Shown here piece after piece: positions 1 through 8,349 of a stretch of 64,000 bases of DNA (position 1 is the stretch's first letter; every line of letters starts with the position of its first letter). Made by a program: the position numbers and the translations under genes. The stretch comes from Candidatus Aminicenantota bacterium (GTDB taxonomy: Bacteria; Acidobacteriota; Aminicenantia; Aminicenantales; Aminicenantaceae). The DNA is taken from the NCBI GenBank assembly GCA_016927475.1, contig JAFGMO010000044.1, positions 1 to 64,000 on the forward strand. Direction: 5' to 3'. A model generated the notes under the pieces. That model was given only the letters and a program-made list of their open reading frames with translations, was not told where the DNA came from and did not search any database.

Positions 1-106
1 ATTCTTCAATCGTTTTACCTTCTGTAACAACTTCAGGCCACTCCACCAGCTGTCCCATATAGCCTGATTCTGTTTTAGAGTATTTGGCGGTATATGTGGA
101 AATCAT
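1..106 (-). CDS. hicB: HicB-family antitoxin, N-terminal part (cut by window edge)
   Basis: The reverse strand opens with ATG at 106 behind a strong AGAGGAGGTC ribosome site at 111-120 and reads 35 codons to the window edge. The N-terminus starts MISTYTAKYSKTESGYMGQL and goes on with a VEWPEVVTEG stretch. This is the usual start of HicB antitoxins, a partial RNase H-like fold beginning with a beta strand and a G-Y/W-x-G-x-(V/F)-P-E motif. HicB neutralises the mRNA interferase HicA. No hicA is visible upstream, so if a toxin gene is present it lies downstream, outside the window. Next to an IS remnant, this looks like accessory DNA. Family call is good; pairing is unknown. Confidence 0.7.
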   Translation of the reverse strand, partial: MISTYTAKYSKTESGYMGQLVEWPEVVTEGKTIEE

Positions 107-224
107 AAGAGACCTCCTCTCTTTCTCTCCGCTTATTATAACATCTTTGTTTGATCTAATAATCAATTTTATCACTCACATAATATTTGCTTAGTTATCC
201 ACAATTTATTAGTTAAAAGGAATA

Positions 225-640
225 TGTGCCCCTCCCCATTGTTTAGACAGAAAATGTCTGTCTTTAAGGTGATGTTTTGACCTGCTTTCAATGATTTCAT
301 AGTTTCTTCCACTTTGTCAAAAAACCGAGGCTATGAGAGCCGATATAAGCCATGATCTCAATTCGATCCATATCAAACCCTAGACCAAATCCGATTCCTT
401 TGGCCCTTTCCGCCATAACAAACTTCATAAGGTGTTTTCCCGGCCAAGGAAGCATTTGTTCACTCGATATTGTAAAAATGAAAATAATCTCCAAACCGTT
501 CTCTGGCCGCCGGGACAGAAACATAATCGTTGAGATAGACTTCCTCATACTTGACCGTACGCCACAACCTTTCGACAAAGATATTGTCATACAGCCGGCC
601 GCGGCCGTCCATGCTTATACGAATCCCCATTGGCCATTAT
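225..640 (-). mobile_element. IS3-family insertion sequence remnant (right end)
   Basis: This stretch holds the last part of an IS3-type transposase (see the pseudogene at 373-636). The DNA after it runs to a possible terminal repeat at 225-249 that starts TGTGCCCCTCCCC; IS3-family ends begin with TG. The 5' part of the element is absent, so only about 400 bp remain. The repeat boundary is inferred from the TG rule and from the lack of anything else in this stretch. 107-224 shows only A+T-rich sequence that may hold the hicB promoter. Confidence 0.5.
373..636 (-). pseudogene. IS3-family transposase (OrfB, DDE integrase core) C-terminal fragment with in-frame stop
   Basis: Read on the reverse strand, this codes for the end of the rve integrase core: GIRISMDGRGRLYDN, then FVERLWRTVKYEEVYLND, then a REPFGDYFHFYN-like segment (RERFGDYFHFYNIE). 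The glutamate in the VERLWR segment is the last residue of the DDE triad. After NIE an in-frame TGA replaces what is normally an Arg codon (CGA to TGA fits). The frame then continues in the family pattern TNASLAGKTPYEV and ends at 373. An in-frame TAA stands just upstream of 630. The fragment cannot make an active transposase. Confidence 0.8.
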
Positions 641-709
641 GACATGGGAGCTATCACGGCCTGGGGAAGATTATAGCTTAAGAACTTAACCATTTTTAAC
701 CCAAATGAA

Positions 710-745
710 AAATAGTCTTGACTATTTCATATTATTGTGAATAAT
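710..745 (+). promoter_or_regulatory. Sigma-70-like promoter with overlapping palindrome, leaderless start
   Basis: TTGACT (718-723), a 16-bp spacer and AATAAT (740-745) make a near-consensus promoter. The first base of the ATG at 752 sits 7 bases after the -10 box, so transcription should begin at or next to the start codon. A palindrome AAATAGTC-TT-GACTATTT (710-727) covers the -35 box, and a third AATAGTC copy follows the -10 box (743-749). That arrangement would suit autoregulation by a repressor. Confidence 0.6.
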
Positions 746-751
746 AGTCAT

Positions 752-1972
752 ATGAAACAAAGGCTGCTTTATCAGAGGGTATGGACCGAACTATCCCGGG
801 AAAAGAGCATGATTTTTATGGCGGGGCCCCGGCAGGCAGGCAAAACCACGCTGGCTCAAATTCTTTCGAAATCCTTCACCAACAGCCTTTATTTTAACTG
901 GGATATTCTCGAACACCGGACAAAATTCCTGAATAATCCGAATTTTTTTGAAGAAGTCACGCGCAGGGATGCGTCGAGACCCCTTATTATTCTTGATGAA
1001 ATCCATAAATTTAAGGATTGGAAGAACTATTTAAAAGGAATTTATGACCAGTTTCATGACCAATACCAATTCTTGGTATCCGGAAGCGGACGGCTGGACA
1101 TTTACCAAAGGGGCGGAGACTCCCTGGCCGGCCGCTATTATCTTTTTCATCTCTGGCCCTTTTCCATTGCCGAGCTGGGGGGACATAACCGCGAAATTAA
1201 GGACTTTTTGCAGAATCCTCTGAATATCTCTATGGATGATAGTGACCAATTGAGGAATATATGGACCCGCTTGTCTGAAATGAGCGGATTTCCCGAACCG
1301 TTTCTCCTCCAAAAGGATACATCCTACCGCAGGTGGTCGAATACCTACTCGAATCAGCTCATCCGGGAGGATATCCGCGATTTAACAGAAATCAAGTCGA
1401 TAAAAGAATTGGAGACCCTCTATTATCTTTTACCTTCAAAGGTCGGCAGCCCGCTGTCGATTCCATCTCTTGCGTCACTTCTCAGGGTCAGTTATAACTC
1501 CATCCGGAACTGGCTTTCTGTATTTGAGTTGGTTTTTCTGGTTTTCAGCGTGTATCCATGGACAAAACAAATAACCCGGGCGATTCAAAAGGAACGGAAA
1601 ATATATCTTTGGGACTTTCCCCGTATCAAAGATAAATCCTCCCGTTTTGAAAATATGATAGCGGCGGAACTATTCCGGGCTGTCACTCAATGGAATGATC
1701 TGGGATACGGAACATTCAGTCTTCACTTTATCCGGAATAAGGAAAAACAGGAAGTCGATTTTCTTATTGCGAATCAAGGTGATCCGGTCGTGCTTATCGA
1801 AGCGAAGATGTCTGATTCAAAGGTATCCCCTGCTTTGAAAAAGTTTCAAGCGAATTTACAAATTCCCGCCGTCCAACTGGTTGGGAATCACGAAGGTTAT
1901 AAGCTTATTTCAAATAACGGTCAGAAAATACTCATCGCGCCGGCTTTCCAATGGCTGAGCCGGCTGCCTTAG
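752..1972 (+). CDS. AAA family ATPase with C-terminal DUF4143
   Basis: This is a 406-residue protein of the AAA_14 / DUF4143 group. The Walker A motif is GPRQAGKTT near residue 26-34; Walker B is LIILDEIH near 82-89; a sensor-like SGSGRLD follows. The C-terminal DUF4143 part carries a PD-(D/E)XK-like pattern: EVDFLI then VLIEAK around residues 335-355. The biological role of the family is unsettled; many members sit in variable regions. I chose ATG 752 because it matches the expected transcription start. A GTG at 737 lies inside the promoter and would not be transcribed from it. The gene stands alone between an IS remnant and a repeat element. Confidence 0.8.
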   Translation: MKQRLLYQRVWTELSREKSMIFMAGPRQAGKTTLAQILSKSFTNSLYFNWDILEHRTKFLNNPNFFEEVTRRDASRPLIILDEIHKFKDWKNYLKGIYDQFHDQYQFLVSGSGRLDIYQRGGDSLAGRYYLFHLWPFSIAELGGHNREIKDFLQNPLNISMDDSDQLRNIWTRLSEMSGFPEPFLLQKDTSYRRWSNTYSNQLIREDIRDLTEIKSIKELETLYYLLPSKVGSPLSIPSLASLLRVSYNSIRNWLSVFELVFLVFSVYPWTKQITRAIQKERKIYLWDFPRIKDKSSRFENMIAAELFRAVTQWNDLGYGTFSLHFIRNKEKQEVDFLIANQGDPVVLIEAKMSDSKVSPALKKFQANLQIPAVQLVGNHEGYKLISNNGQKILIAPAFQWLSRLP

Positions 1973-1986
1973 TTGTCGTTTTTTTG

Positions 1987-2050
1987 CATTTTATTCAGGC
2001 CCCCGGTCCACTTGAGTTTTTATGTATAATCTTCCTTAATTCCGGGGTCG
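1987..2050 (+). repeat. 64-bp direct repeat, copy 1
   Basis: An identical 64-base sequence is found here and at 2287-2350, exactly 300 bp apart. It includes TTATTCAGGCCCCCGGTCC and ends in TTCCGGGGTCG. It overlaps the first base pairs of the inverted-repeat element at 2044-2277. Confidence 0.9.
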
Positions 2051-2277
2051 GACCGTTGCATATCGTTGATAATAATAGATATAAGTAAATATGAGAGCCT
2101 TTTTTCCCACTTAAATGAACATTTTGGGCCCCAAAAAAGCCATTTTAGTAAAAGATAAGATATTCAAAGGGCTTAATTGAGCATTTTGGGGGCCAAAAAG
2201 GGCCGATAAGGGTATAAAATAGCCATGATATTAACGCTAATTATATTGGTATCAATATTATAGCACGGTCCGACCCC
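2044..2277. mobile_element. Candidate MITE-like element with 13-bp terminal inverted repeats
   Basis: GGGGTCGGACCGT at 2044-2056 is matched by its exact reverse complement at 2265-2277. Weaker complementarity continues inward (TTGATA blocks on both sides). The interior is A+T rich, has no open frame of note, and holds two related segments near 2113-2140 and 2174-2204 (ATGAACATTTTGGGCCCC-like and TTGAGCATTTTGGGGGCC-like). It lies between two identical 64-bp repeats. This looks like a non-autonomous element; no transposase is present. 2351-2604 beyond it shows no gene or recognised site. Confidence 0.55.
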
Positions 2278-2286
2278 TTTTACCCC

Positions 2287-2350
2287 CATTTTATTCAGGC
2301 CCCCGGTCCACTTGAGTTTTTATGTATAATCTTCCTTAATTCCGGGGTCG
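2287..2350 (+). repeat. 64-bp direct repeat, copy 2
   Basis: Identical to 1987-2050. Sequence diverges right after TTCCGGGGTCG in both copies, so the duplication has sharp edges. Confidence 0.9.
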
Positions 2351-2604
2351 CCCGGGTGACCTCACATATTCCGGATAAAGACAGGTTATAGTCCGTTAAA
2401 ACGGCCTCTATGCTAATGCCCACAGGGGAAAGATGAGAAAAAAAAGATGCTGATCCTTTGTGTCCCCTTATCAAACCCCCTTTCAAGGTAAACGGCATTT
2501 CCAAGCCGGTCCCATGAATGCCGGAATTCGGGGGAAAGTGTTGACTTCATCCGGCTTAAAAACCACAATGATAAAAAACAACATGCAACGATGAGGTGAA
2601 CACC

Positions 2605-5600
2605 ATGAAAAAATACCGGCTGATCCCGCTTTTTATCCTTCTTTCTGCTCTGACCGTCTACGGCGACGGGCTGGAAAGCCTTTCCGGCGTATTCCGGACG
2701 GGCGTCGGTCTGACCGACACGGACGGAGACAACCTGGCGGACGCTTTCGCCTTCCGCATCGTTTTGCCCGATGCCCCGAATCCTTACGAGATCGCCGCCG
2801 CCGGGGATATCGCGGCCCGGGCCACGTTGGACAGCCTGGCGGCCGATATGTCGCTCATTATCAAGGAGTCCGAACTTTCCGGCCTAAACGAGGACGTTTT
2901 GCTGATCCTTGTCGGCAGCCGCCTGCGGCAGGCCCAAAAAATGATGGATCGTGGAATTATCAACGGCAAAAATTTGTCTGAAAACCAGGGCTGGATCGGC
3001 CTTTTTAACCATAACGGAAAAAAGGGAATCGCCGTGACGGCCGGTTCGGACAAAACCCTGCTTAAAACCGCCCGGGCTTTTTTCCTCCGCTGGCCCTACC
3101 TCTGGGATATCTGGGGACGGGAAACCGGAGCCACTTATTTTAAGCTGGAAAAGGAACTGGACTCCTTTCTAGAAAAGAGAGGGATCAAAACCGGCGGCCC
3201 GGCAATCGTCTCAACGGAATATTTCTTTTTCCTATCCGACCCGCCCAGAAACTACCTGTCCCGGCTGGAGTTCGACCGGGACGAGATCGACACGCTGAAT
3301 GTTATTTTATCCTTCCCGGACGAAACGAACAGGGATAAAGCCCAGCGGATGCTGGAAGAGCTCAACCATGACCGTCTGAGGGGAAACCGGACGGACGTTC
3401 TGTCATACCCCGGCTGCGCCCGGCTTAAGTTGCGGCTTAGAAGCGCGGAAAAAGAATCAACGGTCACTCTCGAGCGGGCCGGATTCCCCAAAAGAATGCT
3501 CACTCCGTCGTATAAATCCCCTCCTTCAAGCCGGAAGAAAAAAAGGCGTTTCGACCTGACCCGGTTTTTATCCCTGGAGGGCGTCTACGGCGACGGAGAC
3601 GGCGACGGCATCGCCGACAAAATGGAAACAATCCTCGTCCTCCCTGAAAAAGGCTGTCCCGCCGAGGCCGCTTTTTTCGGTTCCCGCCTTGTTCTCCACG
3701 CGGCCGGGGCTTCTTTCCCGCTTTATGTTATCGATAAGGAAATCAAGGAGGAAGAAGAACAATCCCTGGTCTGCCCGGTTATTGTCGGCCGTGAAAATCT
3801 TCTGGCAGCCTCCCTGGTGAAACAGGGCAAGCTGCGCTTTCCTTCGCTCGAACCGGGCCGGGGATGGGTCCAGGTTGTCCCCGGGGCTTTCGGGGAGTCG
3901 GACGCTTTGGTCGTTATCGGCGGGGATAAAAACAGTCTGGGCCGGACGCTTCAATACATGGCCGAGGTTTTTCCTCATCTTGCCTCTTACGGAGAAGGAA
4001 ATCCGGGACTCCAGGACGTTGCCGACGCCCTGTCTTCCTTTCTCAAGGGTGAAAAGGGCGCCGCCAAAGCCGCCTTCCACAAAGAGCTCTGCCGTTTCAC
4101 CGAAGAGATCAAAGACACGGAACTCGAAAGCTTTGAGGTGGAGCTCGACCTTCACCGGCCCGATGCGGCTTATGAAGATTTTCTGCGGAAAACCGCCCAA
4201 AAAACTCTGGGATTCGAAGGGATCAAAATATCAGGCCGCAACCTGAAGGAAGGACAGATGGTTTTTGAAAAAGAAAAAACGTTTGCCTGGGAAGCGGACG
4301 AGGCCTTTGATATTCTTACAGAACATCTCTCTTCCATCGCGGTGGAAGGCCCTCCCCTCGACATAAGCCTCGGTGTCAGCGAATCCCCGGATGTCCGGAA
4401 ATCACTCAAATCCCGCGTCGAAACCTGGCTTCAGGAAAAAGGATTTCTTTTCCGGAACATCGAGGTTTTCTCCGCCTACAAGCAGGGATTTTTCCGGCTG
4501 ACGGAAAAAGTCCTGCCGGCTCTCAAAGAGAAAGGTCTCGCCCGCCTGCACATCCGCTTCCCTGTGGAAAAAATCGATTTCGACCGCCACCAGCGTTTTT
4601 ATTCCGAGCCCTTCCGCTGGCTGCAGGAACTTTATCCCGTGGATGAGATATTGGCGCCGGAGTTGGGGATTTCTCTGGAAAACATCATCTTCGAAAAAGA
4701 CGAGGGTAAAGAAAGAGCCTACGAGGTCGAGGCCTTTGACGGCGAAGGACGGAGTGTTTATAAGGACCGGTTTTCGCCCCGGACCCGGACCGCCCCCTTT
4801 CTGGAGGTTCTTCCCGAATGGGGAGATGTCCGGATGACCACCGGATGGGTCAAGGCCGACCGGGGGGAAGAGGTCATTCTCGACCGGGACCTCAAGACGG
4901 ACCTTGAACGGTTCTGGGACTTTTACCAAAAGGAGGTCCTCTCCCCTCTTTACGCCCACGTTATGAAAAAAACAAGAAACGCCCCCCATTTTTCCAAACA
5001 GCCGTACTTTAAACGTCTCCTCGTGGAAATGTGGTTCAGCGAACCCGACTATCGCCTGGGACTGGATGAGGAAATCATAAGCTCACTCGAGGCCATGCAC
5101 GATGAGCTTTACTTCGACACCCTCGATTTTTTGCGGGGCATCACGGAAATCAAAATCGAAGACCAGGAAGTTCCCGAAGACACCTCCCGGTATTCCGCAC
5201 CCGGAAACGTCCTGCCCCTCATCCATCCTTCCCGGGAAGGGCAGCCGGGACGGGTCAAGGTTGTCCTTGAAGAACAAAGGGCTTCGAAACCCGCCATGAC
5301 CATCAAGTGGCAGGAAAAAGGACGGAGCCTGCGCACCCGGAAGTTCACCTTCGACCCCATCGAACCGGACACGGCGGAGATCCCGGCCCTTTTGTTCAAC
5401 GGCTCCACAGGCCGGATCGAAAACCTGACCTCCGAGGTCTCGCTCAAAAAGGAAAAAGATTATCTGTCGCTTATCGACATCGCCCGGGAACTTTCCGGGT
5501 TGGAAAAACAAGGCAAGGAAGCTTCGGGATTCGGCTTTCCCGGATTGGACACCCTGACACTTAAGATAAAACACGAAAACCTTTTCAAGGAAGAGTTCCT

Positions 5601-6750
5601 TCCGGTTAAGGATATTTCCTCAAAAGCAGAGATGCGGCCGGAAGCGGAGACGGAACAAACCGGAGAAGAACCTCTTGTCCCGACGACAGCCATCATCTCC
5701 CCGGATATGTGCCTGGATATCGTCGGCCGACTCAGCCGGTATGCGTCGCTTCGAAGCTACACGGCCGGGCAGTCATATGAAGGAAGAGATATCCCCGTCC
5801 TTGAAGCCTTTATCCCCCTTCAAAAATACATCTCTACGGCCCGGCTGGCCACCTTCAAGCCGACCCTCTACATCAACGCCCGCCAGCACGCCAACGAAGT
5901 CTGCTCGACCAATTATATTCTCAGGTTCGCCGAGCTTCTGGGAAAGGAAAAGGCCGTCCGAAGCCGTCTTCAAAAAATGAATATCGTCCTCCACCCCATG
6001 GAAAACCCGGACGGCTCCCAACTGGCCTATGACCTGCAGAAGCTCACCCCGTTCCACAGCCTTCATGCCGGGCGCTACTCCGCTTTGGGTATGGACATCG
6101 GCTACCAGATAAGCGCCAAGGAGCCCATCCTGCCCGAAGCCAAGGTCCGGGGAAAGCTTATGAAAAAATGGGCGCCCGACATCCATCTCAATCTTCACGG
6201 CTACCCGTCCCATGAGTGGGTCCAGCAGTTCTCCAACTACGTGCCCTATCTCTTCCGGGATTACTGGATTCCGCGGGGGTGGTTCGCCTACTACCGGGCT
6301 CTCTCTCTTCCTTTTTACAAAGAATGGAGCCGGGAAGGCCGCAGGCTGAGGGATTTTATCATCGAAGAGATGAACCTGTCCGAGGAGATCGAAGCCTCCA
6401 ACCGGAAATTTTACGACCGCTACGACCGCTGGGCCGGACGCTGGCAGCCCCATATGGACTATCTGGAGATTTACGACGGGCTCAATCTCTACGCCGAGCG
6501 GAGGTCATCCCGGGAGTCCCGCCTGACACCGGGGACTCGCACGACCTATGTTTCGGAAGTTCCCGAGCTTATGGACGAGACGGCCCGGGGCGACTGGCTG
6601 GACTTTCTCTGCCGGCAGGGGCTTCGTTACATCGAGGCCCATGTCAAGTACCTGGCGCAGACACGTTTTGAGACGGCCCGCATCGAGGAAGAATACGGGG
6701 GACGGATCCACATCCAGTTCCTGCGAAGGCGGCCGGGTGAGAAAAAATAA
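2605..6750 (+). CDS. Very large secreted M14-family zinc carboxypeptidase
   Basis: This 1381-residue protein begins with a signal peptide (MKKYRLIPLFILLSALTVYG). The C-terminal third holds the M14 carboxypeptidase fold: zinc ligands H1095 and E1098 in NARQHANE, the ENPDG motif near 1135, and a late HLNLHG (H1194/H1198). Ordinary M14 domains are about 300 residues, so more than 1000 residues precede the enzyme. Two related segments open the protein, each starting with an acidic repeat (TDTDGDNLADAF near 30; GDGDGDGIADKM near 330) like calcium-binding type 3 repeats. Each is followed by a similar domain of about 150 residues. ATG 2605 has GAGGTG six bases upstream; an in-frame GTG at 2596 falls inside that site. 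Its likely role is breakdown of external peptides in the periplasm or outside; the substrate is unknown. Confidence 0.8.
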   Translation: MKKYRLIPLFILLSALTVYGDGLESLSGVFRTGVGLTDTDGDNLADAFAFRIVLPDAPNPYEIAAAGDIAARATLDSLAADMSLIIKESELSGLNEDVLLILVGSRLRQAQKMMDRGIINGKNLSENQGWIGLFNHNGKKGIAVTAGSDKTLLKTARAFFLRWPYLWDIWGRETGATYFKLEKELDSFLEKRGIKTGGPAIVSTEYFFFLSDPPRNYLSRLEFDRDEIDTLNVILSFPDETNRDKAQRMLEELNHDRLRGNRTDVLSYPGCARLKLRLRSAEKESTVTLERAGFPKRMLTPSYKSPPSSRKKKRRFDLTRFLSLEGVYGDGDGDGIADKMETILVLPEKGCPAEAAFFGSRLVLHAAGASFPLYVIDKEIKEEEEQSLVCPVIVGRENLLAASLVKQGKLRFPSLEPGRGWVQVVPGAFGESDALVVIGGDKNSLGRTLQYMAEVFPHLASYGEGNPGLQDVADALSSFLKGEKGAAKAAFHKELCRFTEEIKDTELESFEVELDLHRPDAAYEDFLRKTAQKTLGFEGIKISGRNLKEGQMVFEKEKTFAWEADEAFDILTEHLSSIAVEGPPLDISLGVSESPDVRKSLKSRVETWLQEKGFLFRNIEVFSAYKQGFFRLTEKVLPALKEKGLARLHIRFPVEKIDFDRHQRFYSEPFRWLQELYPVDEILAPELGISLENIIFEKDEGKERAYEVEAFDGEGRSVYKDRFSPRTRTAPFLEVLPEWGDVRMTTGWVKADRGEEVILDRDLKTDLERFWDFYQKEVLSPLYAHVMKKTRNAPHFSKQPYFKRLLVEMWFSEPDYRLGLDEEIISSLEAMHDELYFDTLDFLRGITEIKIEDQEVPEDTSRYSAPGNVLPLIHPSREGQPGRVKVVLEEQRASKPAMTIKWQEKGRSLRTRKFTFDPIEPDTAEIPALLFNGSTGRIENLTSEVSLKKEKDYLSLIDIARELSGLEKQGKEASGFGFPGLDTLTLKIKHENLFKEEFLPVKDISSKAEMRPEAETEQTGEEPLVPTTAIISPDMCLDIVGRLSRYASLRSYTAGQSYEGRDIPVLEAFIPLQKYISTARLATFKPTLYINARQHANEVCSTNYILRFAELLGKEKAVRSRLQKMNIVLHPMENPDGSQLAYDLQKLTPFHSLHAGRYSALGMDIGYQISAKEPILPEAKVRGKLMKKWAPDIHLNLHGYPSHEWVQQFSNYVPYLFRDYWIPRGWFAYYRALSLPFYKEWSREGRRLRDFIIEEMNLSEEIEASNRKFYDRYDRWAGRWQPHMDYLEIYDGLNLYAERRSSRESRLTPGTRTTYVSEVPELMDETARGDWLDFLCRQGLRYIEAHVKYLAQTRFETARIEEEYGGRIHIQFLRRRPGEKK

Positions 6751-6825
6751 AAGCACAGCAAAAACCGAACAATATTTCACGGGATTGCGTATAGACAAGT
6801 GAACGTACCATGAGAGGAAAAGACG

Positions 6826-7194
6826 ATGACAACAAACAAAACAAAGTGTCCTTACTGCTTTGAAGAGATTGATGCCGGTGTGACCAAATGCCCGCACTGC
6901 GGTGAGTCCTTTTCCGAGACATCGGCCGGGAACACCTGGCACCGCGACTGGCCGGGACGGAAAATTCTGGGAGTAGCCAGCGCGATGGCCGTTAATACCC
7001 GCATTTCCGTAAACTTTTGGCGTCTCTTTTTTGTTTTGACGGCTTTCCTTAAGGGAGCGGGGCTTGTCGCTTACCTGGCGCTCTGGGCTTTCACTCCCGA
7101 TTCACCGGGAGACGTCACCCCATGTGACAAGACTACGGGGTGGTTTAAAAGCCTTTTCGGGACGGAAAAGGCCGGTTCGGTTTCCACGAAATAA
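6826..7194 (+). CDS. Zinc-ribbon plus PspC-domain membrane protein
   Basis: 122 residues. The N-terminus has a four-cysteine zinc ribbon (CPYCFEEID then CPHCGESF). A PspC domain follows at about 45-105: the basic-aromatic start GRKILGVASAMA, then two hydrophobic stretches (FWRLFFVLTAFLKGAGLVAY and ALWAFTP). PspC domains sit in the inner membrane and are tied to envelope stress. It is first of four genes that include a sigma factor and its anti-sigma factor, so the operon may sense membrane stress. A GAGAGGAAAAGACG site precedes the ATG. Confidence 0.8.
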   Translation: MTTNKTKCPYCFEEIDAGVTKCPHCGESFSETSAGNTWHRDWPGRKILGVASAMAVNTRISVNFWRLFFVLTAFLKGAGLVAYLALWAFTPDSPGDVTPCDKTTGWFKSLFGTEKAGSVSTK

Positions 7195-7243
7195 TCCATA
7201 AAACGGCTTCGGCCCGTTGCGCTGAAAGAAGAGAAGATATATC

Positions 7244-7876
7244 ATGACAACGATTGACACCCACAAAGCGGTCTCCTTCATGAAAAGGCCGGTTTCGGCC
7301 CGGACCGCTTTTTACAGGAAGAACAGCCTATTGTCCGGCGAAACTCAAGGTTTAATTTTTTCCGACAGGAACGAGGCCGTTGCGGCCCTTGTTCAGAAGC
7401 ATTCATCGCGACTCTACGCTCTCATCCTCAAACTCGTCGGCTCTCCTCCCCTGGCAGAAGACATCCTTCAGGAAACATGGGTTCTCGTAACCCGTAAATT
7501 TGATCAGTACGACCCAACCCGTCCCATCCTGCCATGGTTGATCCGCATCTCCGTCAACTGCTGCCGCAGTTTTTGGCGAAGCCTTCATGCCAAAAACCTT
7601 CAAAAAAAGGATAACCGGGATATCCTCATCGATTCTTTCAGCGTCTCCTCATCAGACGGAAGCCCATCCATCGACAGGCGTCTTGAAATTTCTAAAGCGC
7701 TGTCGGTCCTTTCGCCCAAAATCCGGGAAACCATCGTCCTCAAGTTCTACAGCGGCCTGACCCAGGAAGAAATCGCCGAAACCCTCGGTATACCACCGGG
7801 GACGGTTAAAAGCCGTCTTTTCGCCGGTCTGGCCAAACTTCGGGACCACCTCAACGAAAGGGGAAACAGGAAATGA
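7244..7876 (+). CDS. ECF-type RNA polymerase sigma factor
   Basis: 210 residues with sigma region 2 at about 48-115 (EDILQETWVLVTRKFDQYD, then PWLIRISVNCCRSFWR) and region 4 at about 150-205 (ALSVLSPKIRETIVLKFYSG, LTQEEIAETLGIPPGTVKSR). This is the group IV (ECF) layout. The first 40 residues are an unusual extension before region 2; a later start is possible but no better ribosome site was seen. The stop overlaps the start of the anti-sigma gene by 4 bp (ATGA), so the two are translationally coupled. Confidence 0.9.
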   Translation: MTTIDTHKAVSFMKRPVSARTAFYRKNSLLSGETQGLIFSDRNEAVAALVQKHSSRLYALILKLVGSPPLAEDILQETWVLVTRKFDQYDPTRPILPWLIRISVNCCRSFWRSLHAKNLQKKDNRDILIDSFSVSSSDGSPSIDRRLEISKALSVLSPKIRETIVLKFYSGLTQEEIAETLGIPPGTVKSRLFAGLAKLRDHLNERGNRK

Positions 7877-8349
7877 AAAAACCATCATGCCCCGAATTTG
7901 ATGAATGGCTCGAACGCATTCCCCGCCGCGAGCTTTCCCCCGCTTTTCGCCGTCATCTGGAAATCTGCGAAGAGTGCCGCCGAAGCTACGAAGAACTGAA
8001 GGACGTGGTTCATCTTCTGCATGAAGAAGAAGCCCCGGCGCCCCTTCCCCCTGAAATGCTCAGCCGCATGGCAGCGTCCGTCCGCCGAACCGCTGCCGAA
8101 CGGACAAAAACACGGCTGATACGAAAACTGGTCGGAGTCGGCGCTTTTTGTTTTCCTCTTATCGTTGCCATAAACGGTTTATGGGCCGTTCTGGGCTACA
8201 GGCTCCTGGCCGGGCTGTCCCCCACATTGGCATTCATCTACGTTATTTTTCTGGCTGTCGCCGCTTCTTTTATGGCCGCCATGCTTATCGGATCCCTGCC
8301 CCTTCTGGCCGCTTGGTCTTTCAAGGGTTATAAGGAGAAAACATCATGA
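7873..8349 (+). CDS. Anti-sigma factor with zinc-binding N-terminus (zf-HC2 type)
   Basis: 158 residues. The N-terminal domain has the H-x3-C-x2-C signature of zinc anti-sigma domains (RRHLEICEECRRSYEEL, about 34-50). A linker and two hydrophobic segments follow (about 86-110 and 115-145). The protein should hold the sigma factor encoded just upstream at the inner membrane. Start and stop overlap both neighbours by 4 bp (ATGA at each junction), which keeps subunit amounts matched. Recognition rests on motif and position. Confidence 0.8.
   Translation: MKKPSCPEFDEWLERIPRRELSPAFRRHLEICEECRRSYEELKDVVHLLHEEEAPAPLPPEMLSRMAASVRRTAAERTKTRLIRKLVGVGAFCFPLIVAINGLWAVLGYRLLAGLSPTLAFIYVIFLAVAASFMAAMLIGSLPLLAAWSFKGYKEKTS

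Noticed and set aside
297..642. Two overlapping frames of about 97 codons on both strands
   Set aside because: They are out of frame with the recognisable IS3 transposase text on the reverse strand and have no family sequence.
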